Below, in pieces: positions 8,424 through 17,368 of a stretch of DNA of 64,000 nucleotides (positions are counted from its first letter, which is position 1; every line of letters begins with the position of its first letter). Made by a program: the position numbers and the translations under genes. The notes under the pieces are model-generated. The model searched no databases. It was not told the origin of the DNA and saw nothing but the letters and a program-made list of their open reading frames with translations. The stretch comes from DASPKM01 sp963817075 (lineage in GTDB: Bacteria > Bacteroidota > Bacteroidia > Chitinophagales > Chitinophagaceae), in contig CAWFMT010000008.1 in NCBI GenBank assembly GCA_963817075.1, positions 62,001-126,000 on the forward strand, written 5' to 3'.

Positions 8424-9491
8424 TTGAGCAAAAACTGCGATGTACTAATTGTCGGGCAGGGAATCAGCGGTTCTTTGTTGTACTATCATCTTACAAAGGC
8501 GGGTTTGGATTGTCTTGTACTTGACGATGTAAGACCAAATACAGCATCCAGGGTCGCAGCAGGATTGATCAATCCTGTAACTGGAAGAAGGTTGGTAAAG
8601 TCATGGATGATAGAGGAACTTCTGAAAGAACTACTGATTACATATCGTGAAATAGAAGTAGAATTCAACATACAATGCCTGCAAGAAAAGGAGCTCACCT
8701 GGTTTTTTCCCGCTACTGATGTCCTTCAATCTTTTGAAAAACGACTTTTGGAAGGAACGGAGTATTTGGCTGAAGCTTCAACTCTTTCTCTGGAATCAAT
8801 ATTTAATTTCCCATTTAAAGCTGGAAATATAAAACCGGTTTATGTTCTGAATCTGCAGGAGATGCTGGATGCTTTTTCATCAAGGTTATTACAGGAGGAA
8901 AAATTGATTCAGGAAAAATTTGACCATCACGAATTATCTTTTTCAGATCCGATGGTGAAGTATAAAGGAATTACAAGTAAGAGGCTCATATTCTGTGAAG
9001 GAAGTAGCGCTGTGAACAACCCATTCTTTAACCTACTTCCTTATTCCCTGAACAAGGGTGAAGCGTTGATACTTCAAATAAAAGACCTTGCACGTGATGC
9101 CATCTATAAATTCAAGCAAACCCTGGTTCCTTTAGCAGATTCACCGGATAAATGGTGGTATGGGTCAGATTACGAATGGGAGTTTGAAAATGACCTGCCC
9201 ACTTCAAAATATTTAGATAAGTCAAATAAGGAATTAAAGAATTGGTTGAAACTTCCCTACTCTATAATCGACCATAAGGCAGCAGTGAGGTATGCAACTG
9301 TTGAGCGCAGGCCATTTATTGGATTTCATCCATTGCAACCTGAAGTCGGAATATTTAATGGGTGGGGCACAAAAGGATGCTCGCTGGTTCCTTATTTTGC
9401 CAGGGAATTTGCACATAATATCGTTCACGGTAAGCCCTTGCTGCCCGAAGTTGACATCAAGAAATACAATAAGCTATTATCAGAACGCTAA
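8424..9491 (+). CDS. FAD-dependent oxidoreductase, DAO family
   Basis: A 355-aa flavoprotein of the D-amino-acid oxidase/glycine oxidase fold (ThiO-, MnmC2-like). The FAD dinucleotide-binding motif GQGISG is at residues 11-16, followed by the family's second conserved element RVAAGLINPVTGRR (about 44-57). The C-terminus has the expected GWGTKG..LVPYFA flavin-contact loop. The start is a TTG at 8424, needed to include the beta-strand before the GxGxxG; no upstream ATG is in frame. The substrate cannot be read from sequence. An uncharacterised membrane-protein gene follows 34 bp later and could be co-transcribed. Confidence 0.85.
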   Translation: MSKNCDVLIVGQGISGSLLYYHLTKAGLDCLVLDDVRPNTASRVAAGLINPVTGRRLVKSWMIEELLKELLITYREIEVEFNIQCLQEKELTWFFPATDVLQSFEKRLLEGTEYLAEASTLSLESIFNFPFKAGNIKPVYVLNLQEMLDAFSSRLLQEEKLIQEKFDHHELSFSDPMVKYKGITSKRLIFCEGSSAVNNPFFNLLPYSLNKGEALILQIKDLARDAIYKFKQTLVPLADSPDKWWYGSDYEWEFENDLPTSKYLDKSNKELKNWLKLPYSIIDHKAAVRYATVERRPFIGFHPLQPEVGIFNGWGTKGCSLVPYFAREFAHNIVHGKPLLPEVDIKKYNKLLSER

Positions 9492-9525
9492 CTCATATTT
9501 TTGCCCATTTCAAATAATCAACACA

Positions 9526-9906
9526 ATGGAAGAAAGAAAGGATGTTTATAGTATTCCTTCAAAATTCAGGAAGATGGAAAACCTTCACATTCTATTTTGG
9601 TTAATAAAAGATACTTGTTGGTGCCTGGATTATAAATGGCTTGGGATTACCATGGTTTTTCCCACCCTCCTGGTTGCTATTCTAATATGCTGGAGAACGA
9701 AAAGGATAGTATCAGAATTCACTCACAACCTTGCAGTGATCTTTTGGATTTGCGCCAATTCCCTTTGGATGATAACAGAGTTTTTTAATTACCCTGAAGA
9801 TGCAAAATACTATGCACTCATTCCTTTTGGGATAGGGCTACTGATTCTTATTTACTATTATGTGATTTATTCGTTGTTGCAGAAAAGACAAAGTTTGAAT
9901 GTTTGA
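9526..9906 (+). CDS. Small membrane protein conserved in Bacteroidota, function unknown
   Basis: A 126-aa protein; I start it at the ATG at 9526 (MEERKDVYSIPSKFRK). The reading frame extends upstream but there overlaps the oxidoreductase gene and has no coding character. Three hydrophobic segments are visible (about 40-56, 68-84 and 96-118). Trp-rich motifs (ILFWLIKDTCWC, FWICANSLWMITEFF) look conserved, and I recall similar sequences as uncharacterised proteins in Chitinophagaceae. The last five codons and the stop (SLNV-stop) lie inside the TTTGAATG repeat array that follows, so the C-terminus may have been supplied by the repeat. Confidence 0.65.
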   Translation: MEERKDVYSIPSKFRKMENLHILFWLIKDTCWCLDYKWLGITMVFPTLLVAILICWRTKRIVSEFTHNLAVIFWICANSLWMITEFFNYPEDAKYYALIPFGIGLLILIYYYVIYSLLQKRQSLNV

Positions 9907-9931
9907 TTGTTTGAATGTTTGAATGTTTGAG
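9893..9931. repeat. GTTTGAATG word array, left arm of mirrored pair
   Basis: Five quasi-tandem copies of the 8-bp word GTTTGAAT/GTTTGATT. The array is mirrored by CAAACATTC/CAAACAATC words at 10421-10464. The pair brackets the four-helix-bundle gene at 10010-10408. The array begins inside the last codons of the preceding gene. Confidence 0.8.
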
Positions 9932-10009
9932 AAAAGAGTTTAAGTTATCCGAATAAAATCCTGCAGGAATTAAGAACTAGTCGAACTTTATTCAATCAAG
10001 GAGATGGAG

Positions 10010-10408
10010 ATGGCGACTATAAAAAAATTTCAGGAAATTTTAGCATGGCAAAAGGCAAGACAACTAAACAAAAGAATTGGAGAATTGATTGACAGTGGCA
10101 GGTTTCGAATGAATTATCGACTCATTAATCAGATTGAAGGTTCCGCAGGTTCAATAATGGATAATATTGCGGAAGGATTTGAAAGAAGTGGAAATAGGGA
10201 ATTAGTGCAATACTTATATATAGCTAAAGGTTCTTGTGGCGAATTTCGTTCGCAGCTTTACAGAGGACTCGATCGCAACTATATAACAACTGAGGAATTT
10301 GATGAATTATCAGCTTATGCACTTGAAATTGTTGTTTTCCTCCAAAGGTTCATCGAATATCTCGAGAAGTCTGAAGTTAAAGGCATAAAATATAAATTAA
10401 GAAAATAG
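10010..10408 (+). CDS. Four-helix-bundle protein (23S rRNA intervening-sequence type, S23/Avd-like)
   Basis: A 132-aa, all-helical protein of the family first seen as ORFs inside 23S rRNA intervening sequences and related to the Avd accessory protein of diversity-generating retroelements. The family signature is clear: FQEILAWQKARQLNK at the start, then QIEGSAGSIMDNIAEGFER (about 44-62) and YLYIAKGSCGEFRSQL (about 70-85). I prefer the ATG at 10010 over 10004 because the AAGGAG at 9998-10003 is then 6 nt upstream. It is not inside an rRNA gene here. It stands alone between two inverted word-repeat arrays (9893-9931 and 10421-10464), suggesting a cassette. The molecular function is unknown. Confidence 0.88.
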   Translation: MATIKKFQEILAWQKARQLNKRIGELIDSGRFRMNYRLINQIEGSAGSIMDNIAEGFERSGNRELVQYLYIAKGSCGEFRSQLYRGLDRNYITTEEFDELSAYALEIVVFLQRFIEYLEKSEVKGIKYKLRK

Positions 10409-10420
10409 GTTTTCTTCTTT

Positions 10421-10464
10421 CAAACAATCAAACATTCAAACAATCAAACCTTGGTCAAACAATC
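10421..10464. repeat. CAAACATTC word array, right arm of mirrored pair
   Basis: Quasi-tandem CAAACAATC/CAAACATTC words, the reverse complement of the array at 9893-9931, ending 16 bp before the stop of the minus-strand MtfA-like gene. The arms are about 490 bp apart and enclose only the four-helix-bundle gene. Confidence 0.8.
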
Positions 10465-10479
10465 CTCCTCTGAGTTCCG

Positions 10480-11280
10480 TCACGCCGCAAGCTTTCTGCT
10501 GTTGCCATAGGCAATAGGATCCTGGTTAAGTGTTTTTGCAAGAGCATCATACAGTTCCGGAAGTTCATGCCTAAGTCGAACCGGGTTTTCAAAGAAGACT
10601 TCCACCGTAACTGCCCAGAATTCATGATAATTGGTTGACGCGTATTCGCCCAGAATATTCTTTCTGCCTTGTTGCATCTCCTGGAAAATAGGCCTGGCAA
10701 CTTTGGAGAAATTTTTGAATTCCTTTTTAAAGCGCTTGTCTTCTTCTGTTTGAGTAATAAAATTTACATAGGCAAGAGCATGAGCCATTTCGTGAAGTCC
10801 TACATTACAATTTGGGGTCATTCCTTTTACCCCCTTGAGAAAATTATCCCAGGAAAAATAGATCCCTGAACTATCAACGTGTCCCTGGAATGGTCGTGAA
10901 TAAAAACCATAATGGTAATCATCCTTCAAAACATATATATCCCTGAAGTAGTTGAGAGAGAATTTTTCAAGACCGAAGGTTAATTGAACCGCGGCGGCGC
11001 TAATCAGAATTGGCATATCCGGACTTTCCTTCACGTCCACATAATGGAATTTCTTTGCGCGATGGAACATATACGTCCTGAATAAAAAGCGTTTGCGCTC
11101 ATCTGGATTAAGGCGATTATAATAACGGAAATAACGTGTGATCACCAGGTGATAAAGCATTTCCTGTGATGCAAATTTTTTCCATTGATGTTTTTGGTAA
11201 AAACGGTTCCACCAATTGCAGAGGGGCTCATACAGAGCGATGATTCCCAGGACCGCCATAATGATAGTTACAATTTCCAT
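10480..11280 (-). CDS. MtfA-like zinc peptidase (M90), membrane-anchored
   Basis: A 266-aa putative metallopeptidase of the MtfA (Mlc titration factor/M90) family. The zinc site HEMAH is at residues 163-167, and the downstream helix YHEFWAVTVEVFFENP (about 217-232) would supply the third ligand, as in MtfA. Residues 1-20 form a hydrophobic anchor, which cytosolic E. coli MtfA lacks but many Bacteroidota homologues have. The family cleaves peptides or interacts with regulators; the target here is unknown. It is convergent with the four-helix-bundle gene and divergent from aspS. Confidence 0.82.
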   Translation of the reverse strand: MEIVTIIMAVLGIIALYEPLCNWWNRFYQKHQWKKFASQEMLYHLVITRYFRYYNRLNPDERKRFLFRTYMFHRAKKFHYVDVKESPDMPILISAAAVQLTFGLEKFSLNYFRDIYVLKDDYHYGFYSRPFQGHVDSSGIYFSWDNFLKGVKGMTPNCNVGLHEMAHALAYVNFITQTEEDKRFKKEFKNFSKVARPIFQEMQQGRKNILGEYASTNYHEFWAVTVEVFFENPVRLRHELPELYDALAKTLNQDPIAYGNSRKLAA

Positions 11281-11490
11281 AAGGGTTCCTTTTTCTTTTT
11301 GTGTCCAAAATGGTAATAGCTGCGGTCTCGCACAGTGTATGGATAATTGCAGGAATACTGGATAATTGTAAGCTGGCTTCCCGAAGGGTTAGTTGGATGG
11401 AAGGATCAATGAGGTAAGTAATTACCTACAAAATAAATATTGTTTTTCAATTTTGAAAGTACCCATCCCCTTATCAGACACCTTTTGATG

Positions 11491-11498
11491 TACATTTG
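11491..11498 (+). promoter_or_regulatory. Putative aspS promoter (-7 element TACATTTG)
   Basis: An exact match to the Bacteroidota -7 consensus TAnnTTTG, 26 bp before the aspS ATG. I do not see a good TTTG -33 element at the right distance, so the call is tentative. Confidence 0.4.
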
Positions 11499-11524
11499 CT
11501 GCTCTTTTTAAAATTCCTGAGTGT

Positions 11525-13348
11525 ATGTACAGAACCCACACCTGCGGTGAGTTGAGAATCAGTCATGTAAGTCAGTCGGTGACGCTTGCCGGCTGGGTAC
11601 AAACTATTAGAAAATTTGGGAGTATCACCTTCGTAGATCTACGGGATAGGTATGGAATCACTCAATTATTGCTTGGCGAAGATCTAAACAGCCAACTTGA
11701 CAAGGATCCTCTTGGACGTGAATTTGTTTTGCAGGTTGAAGGCAAGGTTGTTGAAAGAAGCAACAAGAATCCTAGTCTCGGAACCGGTGAAATTGAAATT
11801 GAAGTCAGGTCATTCAAAATTCTTAATAAGTCTGCAGTACCTCCTTTCACTATCCAGGACGATACAGATGGTGGCGATGATCTGCGAATGCGTTACCGCT
11901 ATCTTGATCTAAGAAGATCCGCAGTTAAGAAAAATCTCGAATTGCGTTATGCCGTGAATCGCGCTGCCAGGAATTATCTCCATCAGAACGACTTCATGGA
12001 TGTTGAGACACCTTTCCTGATCAAATCCACTCCTGAAGGTGCAAGAGACTTTGTGGTGCCATCCCGGATGAATTCCGGAGAATTCTATGCGCTTCCACAG
12101 AGTCCGCAAACATTTAAGCAACTCCTGATGGTGAGCGGCTATGACCGATACTACCAGATCGTAAAATGTTTTCGCGATGAAGACCTTCGGGCTGACCGAC
12201 AACCAGAATTCACACAAATAGACTGTGAGATGAGTTTTGTTGAGCAGGAAGATATTCTCAACATGTTTGAAGGCATGGTAAAACATATTTTTCTTGAGGT
12301 AAAAGGAATTGAATATTCTGCTCCTGTTGAAAGAATGACGTGGAAAGATGCGATGTGGAATTATGGAATTGATAAACCTGACACAAGATTCAATATCAAG
12401 ATTACCAATTTCAAATCTGCTTTTGAAGATTTCGGGAATGATGAAGAGGCAGTTGAGATCTTTGAAGCAGCGGGCTTTAAGGTTTTCAACGATGCTGAAA
12501 CTGTTCTGGCCATTGCATTACCAGGTGGAAGTGATTACACGCGCAAGCAATTGGATGAACTTACAGATTGGGTGAAAAGACCACAGATCGGAATGTCGGG
12601 CCTTGTATATATCCGCCATAATACCGATGGGTCATTAAAAAGCTCAATAGATAAATTTTTTGATGAGCCTAAGTTGAAAAGGCTAGCTGAAAAATGTGGC
12701 GCTGGTGCAGGAGACCTCATTCTGATCCTTGCAGGTCGTGAAGAGAGAACCAGAAAAGCAACTAATGAATTGAGATTGGAAATTGGTGAACGACTTGGAC
12801 TAAGGAAAAAGAATGAGTTCAAATTGCTTTGGGTATTGGATTTCCCGCTCTTTGAATATGCTGAAGATGATAATCGATGGGTAGCAAGGCATCATCCGTT
12901 CACTTCACCAAAACCTGATCAGATCGAGACGATGATCCAGAATGATCCTGAAATAAAAAATCCTGCTGAATATCTCAAGCATCCATTTGCAGGCATAAAA
13001 GCCAATGCGTATGATATGGTGTTGAATGGAAATGAGATTGGGGGAGGTTCTATCAGGATCTTTCAAAGGGAGTTGCAAGAAAAGATGTTCGCGGCCCTGG
13101 GCATGACCAAAGAAGAGGCATTGCATAAATTTGGATTTCTGTTGGGAGCTTTTGAATATGGTGCACCACCCCATGGTGGGATTGCCTATGGATTTGACCG
13201 CTTATGTGCAATCCTGGGCGGAAGTGAGAGTATTAGGGATTTTATTGCCTTTCCAAAGAACAACAGCGGTAGGGATACCATGTTGGATGCCCCCTCAACA
13301 ATTGATGAAAAGCAGTTGAAAGAGTTAAAGATCGGGCTAACGGAATAA
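11525..13348 (+). CDS. aspS: Aspartyl-tRNA synthetase
   Basis: This class II synthetase charges tRNA-Asp. The 607-aa length and order of domains are those of the bacterial type: OB-fold anticodon-binding domain (1-110), catalytic core with TPEGARDF (169-176), QSPQ (192-195) and motif 2 FRDED (216-220), a GAD insertion (about 300-430), and motif 3 GIAYGFDRL near residue 560. The ATG at 11525 gives the canonical N-terminus MYRTHTCGEL. A REP-like palindrome begins 18 bp after its stop and may serve as its 3' end. Whether it is discriminating or also charges tRNA-Asn cannot be settled from this window. Confidence 0.97.
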   Translation: MYRTHTCGELRISHVSQSVTLAGWVQTIRKFGSITFVDLRDRYGITQLLLGEDLNSQLDKDPLGREFVLQVEGKVVERSNKNPSLGTGEIEIEVRSFKILNKSAVPPFTIQDDTDGGDDLRMRYRYLDLRRSAVKKNLELRYAVNRAARNYLHQNDFMDVETPFLIKSTPEGARDFVVPSRMNSGEFYALPQSPQTFKQLLMVSGYDRYYQIVKCFRDEDLRADRQPEFTQIDCEMSFVEQEDILNMFEGMVKHIFLEVKGIEYSAPVERMTWKDAMWNYGIDKPDTRFNIKITNFKSAFEDFGNDEEAVEIFEAAGFKVFNDAETVLAIALPGGSDYTRKQLDELTDWVKRPQIGMSGLVYIRHNTDGSLKSSIDKFFDEPKLKRLAEKCGAGAGDLILILAGREERTRKATNELRLEIGERLGLRKKNEFKLLWVLDFPLFEYAEDDNRWVARHHPFTSPKPDQIETMIQNDPEIKNPAEYLKHPFAGIKANAYDMVLNGNEIGGGSIRIFQRELQEKMFAALGMTKEEALHKFGFLLGAFEYGAPPHGGIAYGFDRLCAILGGSESIRDFIAFPKNNSGRDTMLDAPSTIDEKQLKELKIGLTE

Positions 13349-13365
13349 TGTAAATTTTTGAGAAT

Positions 13366-13443
13366 TTAACCGCAAAGACGCCAGGACGCCAAGTTTCGCG
13401 AGGAGCCTGGCGTACCTTTGCGTCTTTGTTTCTTGGCGGTTAA
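13366..13443. repeat. REP-like palindrome (TTAACCGC...GCGGTTAA), copy 2
   Basis: A full-length copy: TTAACCGCAAAGACGCCAGG on the left mirrored by CTGGCGTACCTTTGCGTC...GGCGGTTAA on the right around TTTCGCGAGG. It lies 18 bp after aspS. Confidence 0.9.
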
Positions 13444-13533
13444 ACCTTCATTATCAAATTATCAAATTGGATCTTTCTGGCACAATCTTTACGGCAATAT
13501 TGCACTGGAGCTACGCGTGAAAATCAGTACAAA

Positions 13534-14388
13534 ATGAAAATCGGGTCGATATTCTTACTCGCCTTCGTTTTTGCTTCTTGTCAAAAATCCAATAACACAG
13601 AGGATGTTGAAAATCTTCCTGCATCTACCATTATGAATGTTTCTTATGGATCTGATGCAGCACAGAAGATGGACATCTATCTTCCTGCAGGAAGAAAAGA
13701 ATCTTCAACAAAGGTGATGATCCTGATTCACGGTGGCGGTTGGACAACGGGTGATAAGTCTGAGTTCGACAGCTATATTGCTTCGTTCAAACTGCGACTT
13801 CCTGATTATGCATTCTTCAATATCAACTACAGATTATATAATACCGGAACTGGTGCATTTAAGTTTCCAACACAGGAGAATGATGTGAAAGCTGCTCTTG
13901 ATTTCATTTTCAGCAGATCAGGTGAATATAAGATCTCAAACAAATTTGCATTGCTTGGAGCAAGTGCAGGAGCACACCTGGCATTGCTTCAAGCATATAA
14001 ACATACTAGTGGCATGAAGGCTAAGGCAGTTATTTCCTTATTTGGTCCAACTGATATGGTGGAGTTTTACAATAATCCTCCTACTCCTTTTCTCCAGCCA
14101 TCTTTAGTTGCCTTGCTTGGTGCTACTCCAACACAGAATCTCGCTATCTATCAGCAATCGAGTCCTGCATTTTTTGTGAACTCGGGCAGCATGCCAACAC
14201 TACTTCTCCATGGCTCAAATGATCCCTTGGTACCCATTTCCCAGTCAACTCTCCTGAAAAATAAATTAGAAGCAAACGGCATCTTTGTACAGATGGTCAC
14301 CTACCCGGAGGGGCATGGATGGGGTGGAGCATCGCTTGAAGACAGTTTCAATAAGATCATTTCATTTTTGGCATCGCAGGTTCAATAG
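13534..14388 (+). CDS. Alpha/beta hydrolase lipoprotein (BD-FAE/HSL type)
   Basis: A 284-aa exported esterase/lipase-like protein. The signal peptide ends in a lipobox with Cys16 (FASC), so it is probably a lipoprotein. The oxyanion motif HGGGW is at 66-70, the nucleophile elbow GASAGAH has Ser144, and the likely remaining triad members are Asp230 (GSNDPLVP) and His261 (EGHGW). HGGGW plus GxSAG points to the BD-FAE/hormone-sensitive-lipase branch, whose members act on acyl esters or decorated sugars. The substrate is unknown. It follows a REP element and stands alone. Confidence 0.85.
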   Translation: MKIGSIFLLAFVFASCQKSNNTEDVENLPASTIMNVSYGSDAAQKMDIYLPAGRKESSTKVMILIHGGGWTTGDKSEFDSYIASFKLRLPDYAFFNINYRLYNTGTGAFKFPTQENDVKAALDFIFSRSGEYKISNKFALLGASAGAHLALLQAYKHTSGMKAKAVISLFGPTDMVEFYNNPPTPFLQPSLVALLGATPTQNLAIYQQSSPAFFVNSGSMPTLLLHGSNDPLVPISQSTLLKNKLEANGIFVQMVTYPEGHGWGGASLEDSFNKIISFLASQVQ

Positions 14389-14458
14389 AGTGTCAATAAA
14401 ATCATTTACATCTCTTCATCGACAGTAACAATATCAGAAATCCGTTTTTTACTACCTT

Positions 14459-15757
14459 TTGCTTGTGAAAGCCAATCTACCTCCGCTAGCTGAACGTTTA
14501 CGACCAACCACCCTGGATGATCTTGTGGGCCAGGAACATCTTACAGGCAAAGGCAGCATCCTGAGAACTGCTATAGAGTCAGGTAAGATCCCATCCATCA
14601 TCCTTTGGGGAGCACCGGGAACAGGAAAAACTACCATCGCAAATATCATTGCACATGCTCTCAATGCACCCTTTTATACTTTGAGCGCCATTAGCTCTGG
14701 AGTAAAGGAGGTAAGAGAAGTAATTGAACAGGCCAAATCCCAACAAGGTGTAATACTTTTTATAGATGAGATCCACCGGTTTAATAAAGGTCAGCAGGAT
14801 GCGTTGCTGGGTGCTGTAGAAAAAGGAGTTATCACGTTAATAGGAGCAACAACAGAGAATCCTTCTTTTGAGGTCAACAGTGCATTGCTTAGCAGATGCC
14901 AGGTGTATGTTTTGAAACCATTGCAGAAGGATGACCTGGTTCAACTACTTCATCGTGCAATTGCAAGGGATGAAGTTCTTTCAAAAAAGAATATTGAATT
15001 CACCGAAACAGAGGCCTTAATTAGTCTATCGGGAGGAGATGCCAGGAAACTTCTGAATCTTCTTGAATTAGTTATCGACGGTTTAGGAAATGAGAAGAAA
15101 AAAGATAGTCCTGCGAAACCGTTGGTTGTTACTGATAATGCCGTTATGGAAATCGCGCAACAAAAGATTGCCTTGTACGACAAAAGCGGTGAACAACATT
15201 ACGATATCATTTCAGCCTTCATCAAATCCATGAGAGGTAGCGATCCCAATGCAGCGGTCTACTGGTTGGCAAGAATGATAGAAGGAGGAGAGGATGTAAA
15301 ATTTATTGCAAGACGAATGGTGATCCTGGCAAGTGAAGACATTGGGAATGCCAATCCAAATGCTTTGCTGCTTGCCAACGCAACATTTGATGCTGTTAAT
15401 AAAATTGGTTATCCTGAATCAAGGATCATACTGTCACAATGTGCAATCTATCTGGCTTCCTCGCCAAAGAGCAATGCATCGTATGAAGCAATTGGCGCAG
15501 CCTTGTCTGCCGTAAAAGAATTTGGGGATCTTCCAGTTCCCCTGCACATTCGGAATGCTCCCACAACACTTATGAAAAAACTGGATTATGGCAAAGGCTA
15601 TAAATATTCACATAGTTATGATCAGAATTTTTCTGACCAGGAATATCTTCCCGAAAATATTACGGGATCCAAATTTTACGATCCAGGTAAAAATCCGAGA
15701 GAAGAAGAAATGAGGAAATATCTTAGAAATTTATGGAAGGACAAATATGATTACTGA
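14459..15757 (+). CDS. rarA: Replication-associated recombination protein A (RarA/MgsA AAA+ ATPase)
   Basis: This clamp-loader-like AAA+ ATPase acts at stalled replication forks. The conserved start PPLAERLRPTTLDDLVGQEHL (8-28) leads into Walker A GAPGTGKTT (51-59), Walker B FIDEIHRF (101-108) and the sensor region GATTENPSFEVN. The C-terminal half carries the family's tetramerisation domain (SMRGSDPNAAVYWLARM; GSKFYDPG near the end). The start is uncertain: TTG at 14459 or GTG at 14465, with no clear Shine-Dalgarno for either. The gene overlaps the downstream acetyltransferase gene by 11 bp. Confidence 0.94.
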   Translation: MLVKANLPPLAERLRPTTLDDLVGQEHLTGKGSILRTAIESGKIPSIILWGAPGTGKTTIANIIAHALNAPFYTLSAISSGVKEVREVIEQAKSQQGVILFIDEIHRFNKGQQDALLGAVEKGVITLIGATTENPSFEVNSALLSRCQVYVLKPLQKDDLVQLLHRAIARDEVLSKKNIEFTETEALISLSGGDARKLLNLLELVIDGLGNEKKKDSPAKPLVVTDNAVMEIAQQKIALYDKSGEQHYDIISAFIKSMRGSDPNAAVYWLARMIEGGEDVKFIARRMVILASEDIGNANPNALLLANATFDAVNKIGYPESRIILSQCAIYLASSPKSNASYEAIGAALSAVKEFGDLPVPLHIRNAPTTLMKKLDYGKGYKYSHSYDQNFSDQEYLPENITGSKFYDPGKNPREEEMRKYLRNLWKDKYDY

Positions 15758-16217
15758 AACTGCAATAAGATGGGAATGCAAACCTTTTTCTGATCTGAAA
15801 GCGGATGAATTGTATGCAATGCTGCGACTTAGATCTGAGGTTTTTGTGGTGGAACAGAACTGTGTTTACCTTGATCTTGACCTCAAGGATAAACAGGCAT
15901 ATCATGTTGCAGGCTGGATCAAAGATGAACTTATTGGATATACCAGGTTATTACCTCCAGGACTTGCATTTAAAGAACCATCAATAGGCAGGGTTGTTAC
16001 TTCTCCCTCAGCCCGGAGAACTGGTGCAGGCAGAAAACTAATGGAATACTCAATAGAAAAAATTATTTCCTTTTATGGGAAACAACCCATTAGGATCGGT
16101 GCACAATTATACCTGAAACGTTTTTACGAATCACTCGGCTTTAACCAATCCAGCGATATTTACCTGGAGGATGATATTGAACACATTGAGATGGTTTTCC
16201 CAATTCTGGAAAATTGA
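15747..16217 (+). CDS. ElaA-like GNAT N-acetyltransferase
   Basis: A 156-aa GCN5-related acetyltransferase. The ElaA signature is visible at the N-terminus (LYAMLRLRSEVFVVEQNCVY, about 23-42), followed by the acetyl-CoA loop region IGRVVTSPSARRTGAGRKLM (about 80-99; RRTGAGRKLM is the Q/RxxGxG/A pyrophosphate-binding motif). It overlaps the end of rarA by 11 bp, so the two are translationally linked. The acceptor is unknown for this family. Confidence 0.88.
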   Translation: MITETAIRWECKPFSDLKADELYAMLRLRSEVFVVEQNCVYLDLDLKDKQAYHVAGWIKDELIGYTRLLPPGLAFKEPSIGRVVTSPSARRTGAGRKLMEYSIEKIISFYGKQPIRIGAQLYLKRFYESLGFNQSSDIYLEDDIEHIEMVFPILEN

Positions 16218-16357
16218 GAATGATGATGTTATGTTGAAAAATTCTTTCACTCGGGCACACAATGAAAGATAGTTTCTTCGTTTCTTGTAAGTCAACCGGA
16301 TATTTATCATCTTAGTTGCAGAATCCGAACTAAGTAGAAAACTAAAAACCAATATTC

Positions 16358-17320
16358 ATGAAACAGACCTTACACTCCTTTTGGGGGAAGTGTTCAGTCG
16401 TGTTGCTGTGTGCTTCTCTTATTTACACTTCATCTTTCGGCCAACTTTCAGATGGCAAATACTTCGAAGGTGGAATCACCATCGGTCCTTCAAATTTTCT
16501 TGGAGACCTGGGTGGTAATTATGGAAAGGGCACCTCATTCCTGAAGGATAATCAATTTAGAACATCAAGATTCATGGCGGGCGGATTTATTGCTGCCTAC
16601 CCATCTGAATGGCTTGGCGTTCGCTTAGCATTAAACATCGGAAGCGTTGAAGGTGATGATGCACTTGTAAAGGCTAAAGGTGGATTAGAAGAAGCAAGAA
16701 AAGCTCGTAACCTCAGTTTCAAATCCGGCATTAAAGAATTATTTCTTGTCGGTGAGGTATACCCTTCAGTATTTTTTGAAGGTGATCCCACTGATGTGTA
16801 TCATAAGATCCGTCCGTACGGAGTGGTAGGCGTTGGTGCCTTCATGTTCAATCCAAAAGGTGTAGACCCACTCACTGGAAGTTGGGTTAAACTCCGCGAA
16901 CTGCATACAGAAGGTCAGGGTTTTCCAGAATATCCTGACAGAAAAGAATATTCCCTGGTACAACTAAATGTTCCACTGGGTGTAGGGCTCAAATATTTCA
17001 TCAATGAAAATGTGAGCCTGGCATTTGAAATTGTGCACCGCAAAACCTTTACAGACTATATGGATGATGTGAGTACAGATTACATCGACCCAAGTTTGTT
17101 TTACGCAAACCTGCCAGCCTCACAGGCAGCAGTTGCGGATAGGATTTACAATAAAAGTCCTTTAAGATACCTAAGCAGTGGTTATAGTCCAGGTTCTAAA
17201 AGAGGAACAAAGGAAAACAATGATGCATATTATTCAGCTGGATTTAAGCTCGGCATCAGGCTAGGTGGCTCAGATCGTCGCTGGAGAAATTCAACACGTT
17301 GCCCGGTTATTAGATTCTAA
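16358..17320 (+). CDS. Outer-membrane beta-barrel protein, DUF6089-like
   Basis: A 320-aa exported protein. A signal peptide of about 28 residues ends at SSFG/Q. The mature part opens with EGGITIGPSNFLGDLGG, characteristic of Bacteroidota barrel proteins annotated DUF6089, and continues as alternating amphipathic strands (YGVVGVGAFMFNPKG, NVPLGVGLKYFINENVSLAFE). It probably resides in the outer membrane. The specific role is unknown. A small T9SS cargo gene follows 48 bp later on the same strand. Confidence 0.75.
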   Translation: MKQTLHSFWGKCSVVLLCASLIYTSSFGQLSDGKYFEGGITIGPSNFLGDLGGNYGKGTSFLKDNQFRTSRFMAGGFIAAYPSEWLGVRLALNIGSVEGDDALVKAKGGLEEARKARNLSFKSGIKELFLVGEVYPSVFFEGDPTDVYHKIRPYGVVGVGAFMFNPKGVDPLTGSWVKLRELHTEGQGFPEYPDRKEYSLVQLNVPLGVGLKYFINENVSLAFEIVHRKTFTDYMDDVSTDYIDPSLFYANLPASQAAVADRIYNKSPLRYLSSGYSPGSKRGTKENNDAYYSAGFKLGIRLGGSDRRWRNSTRCPVIRF

Positions 17321-17368
17321 AAAATATTACTTAATCCGTACCCTATTTTTTGGAACCAACGAGTTACC

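Noticed and set aside
10004..10408. Diversity-generating retroelement suggested by the Avd-like protein
   Set aside because: There is no reverse transcriptase, no template/variable repeat pair and no C-type lectin target nearby; only the four-helix-bundle family is shared.
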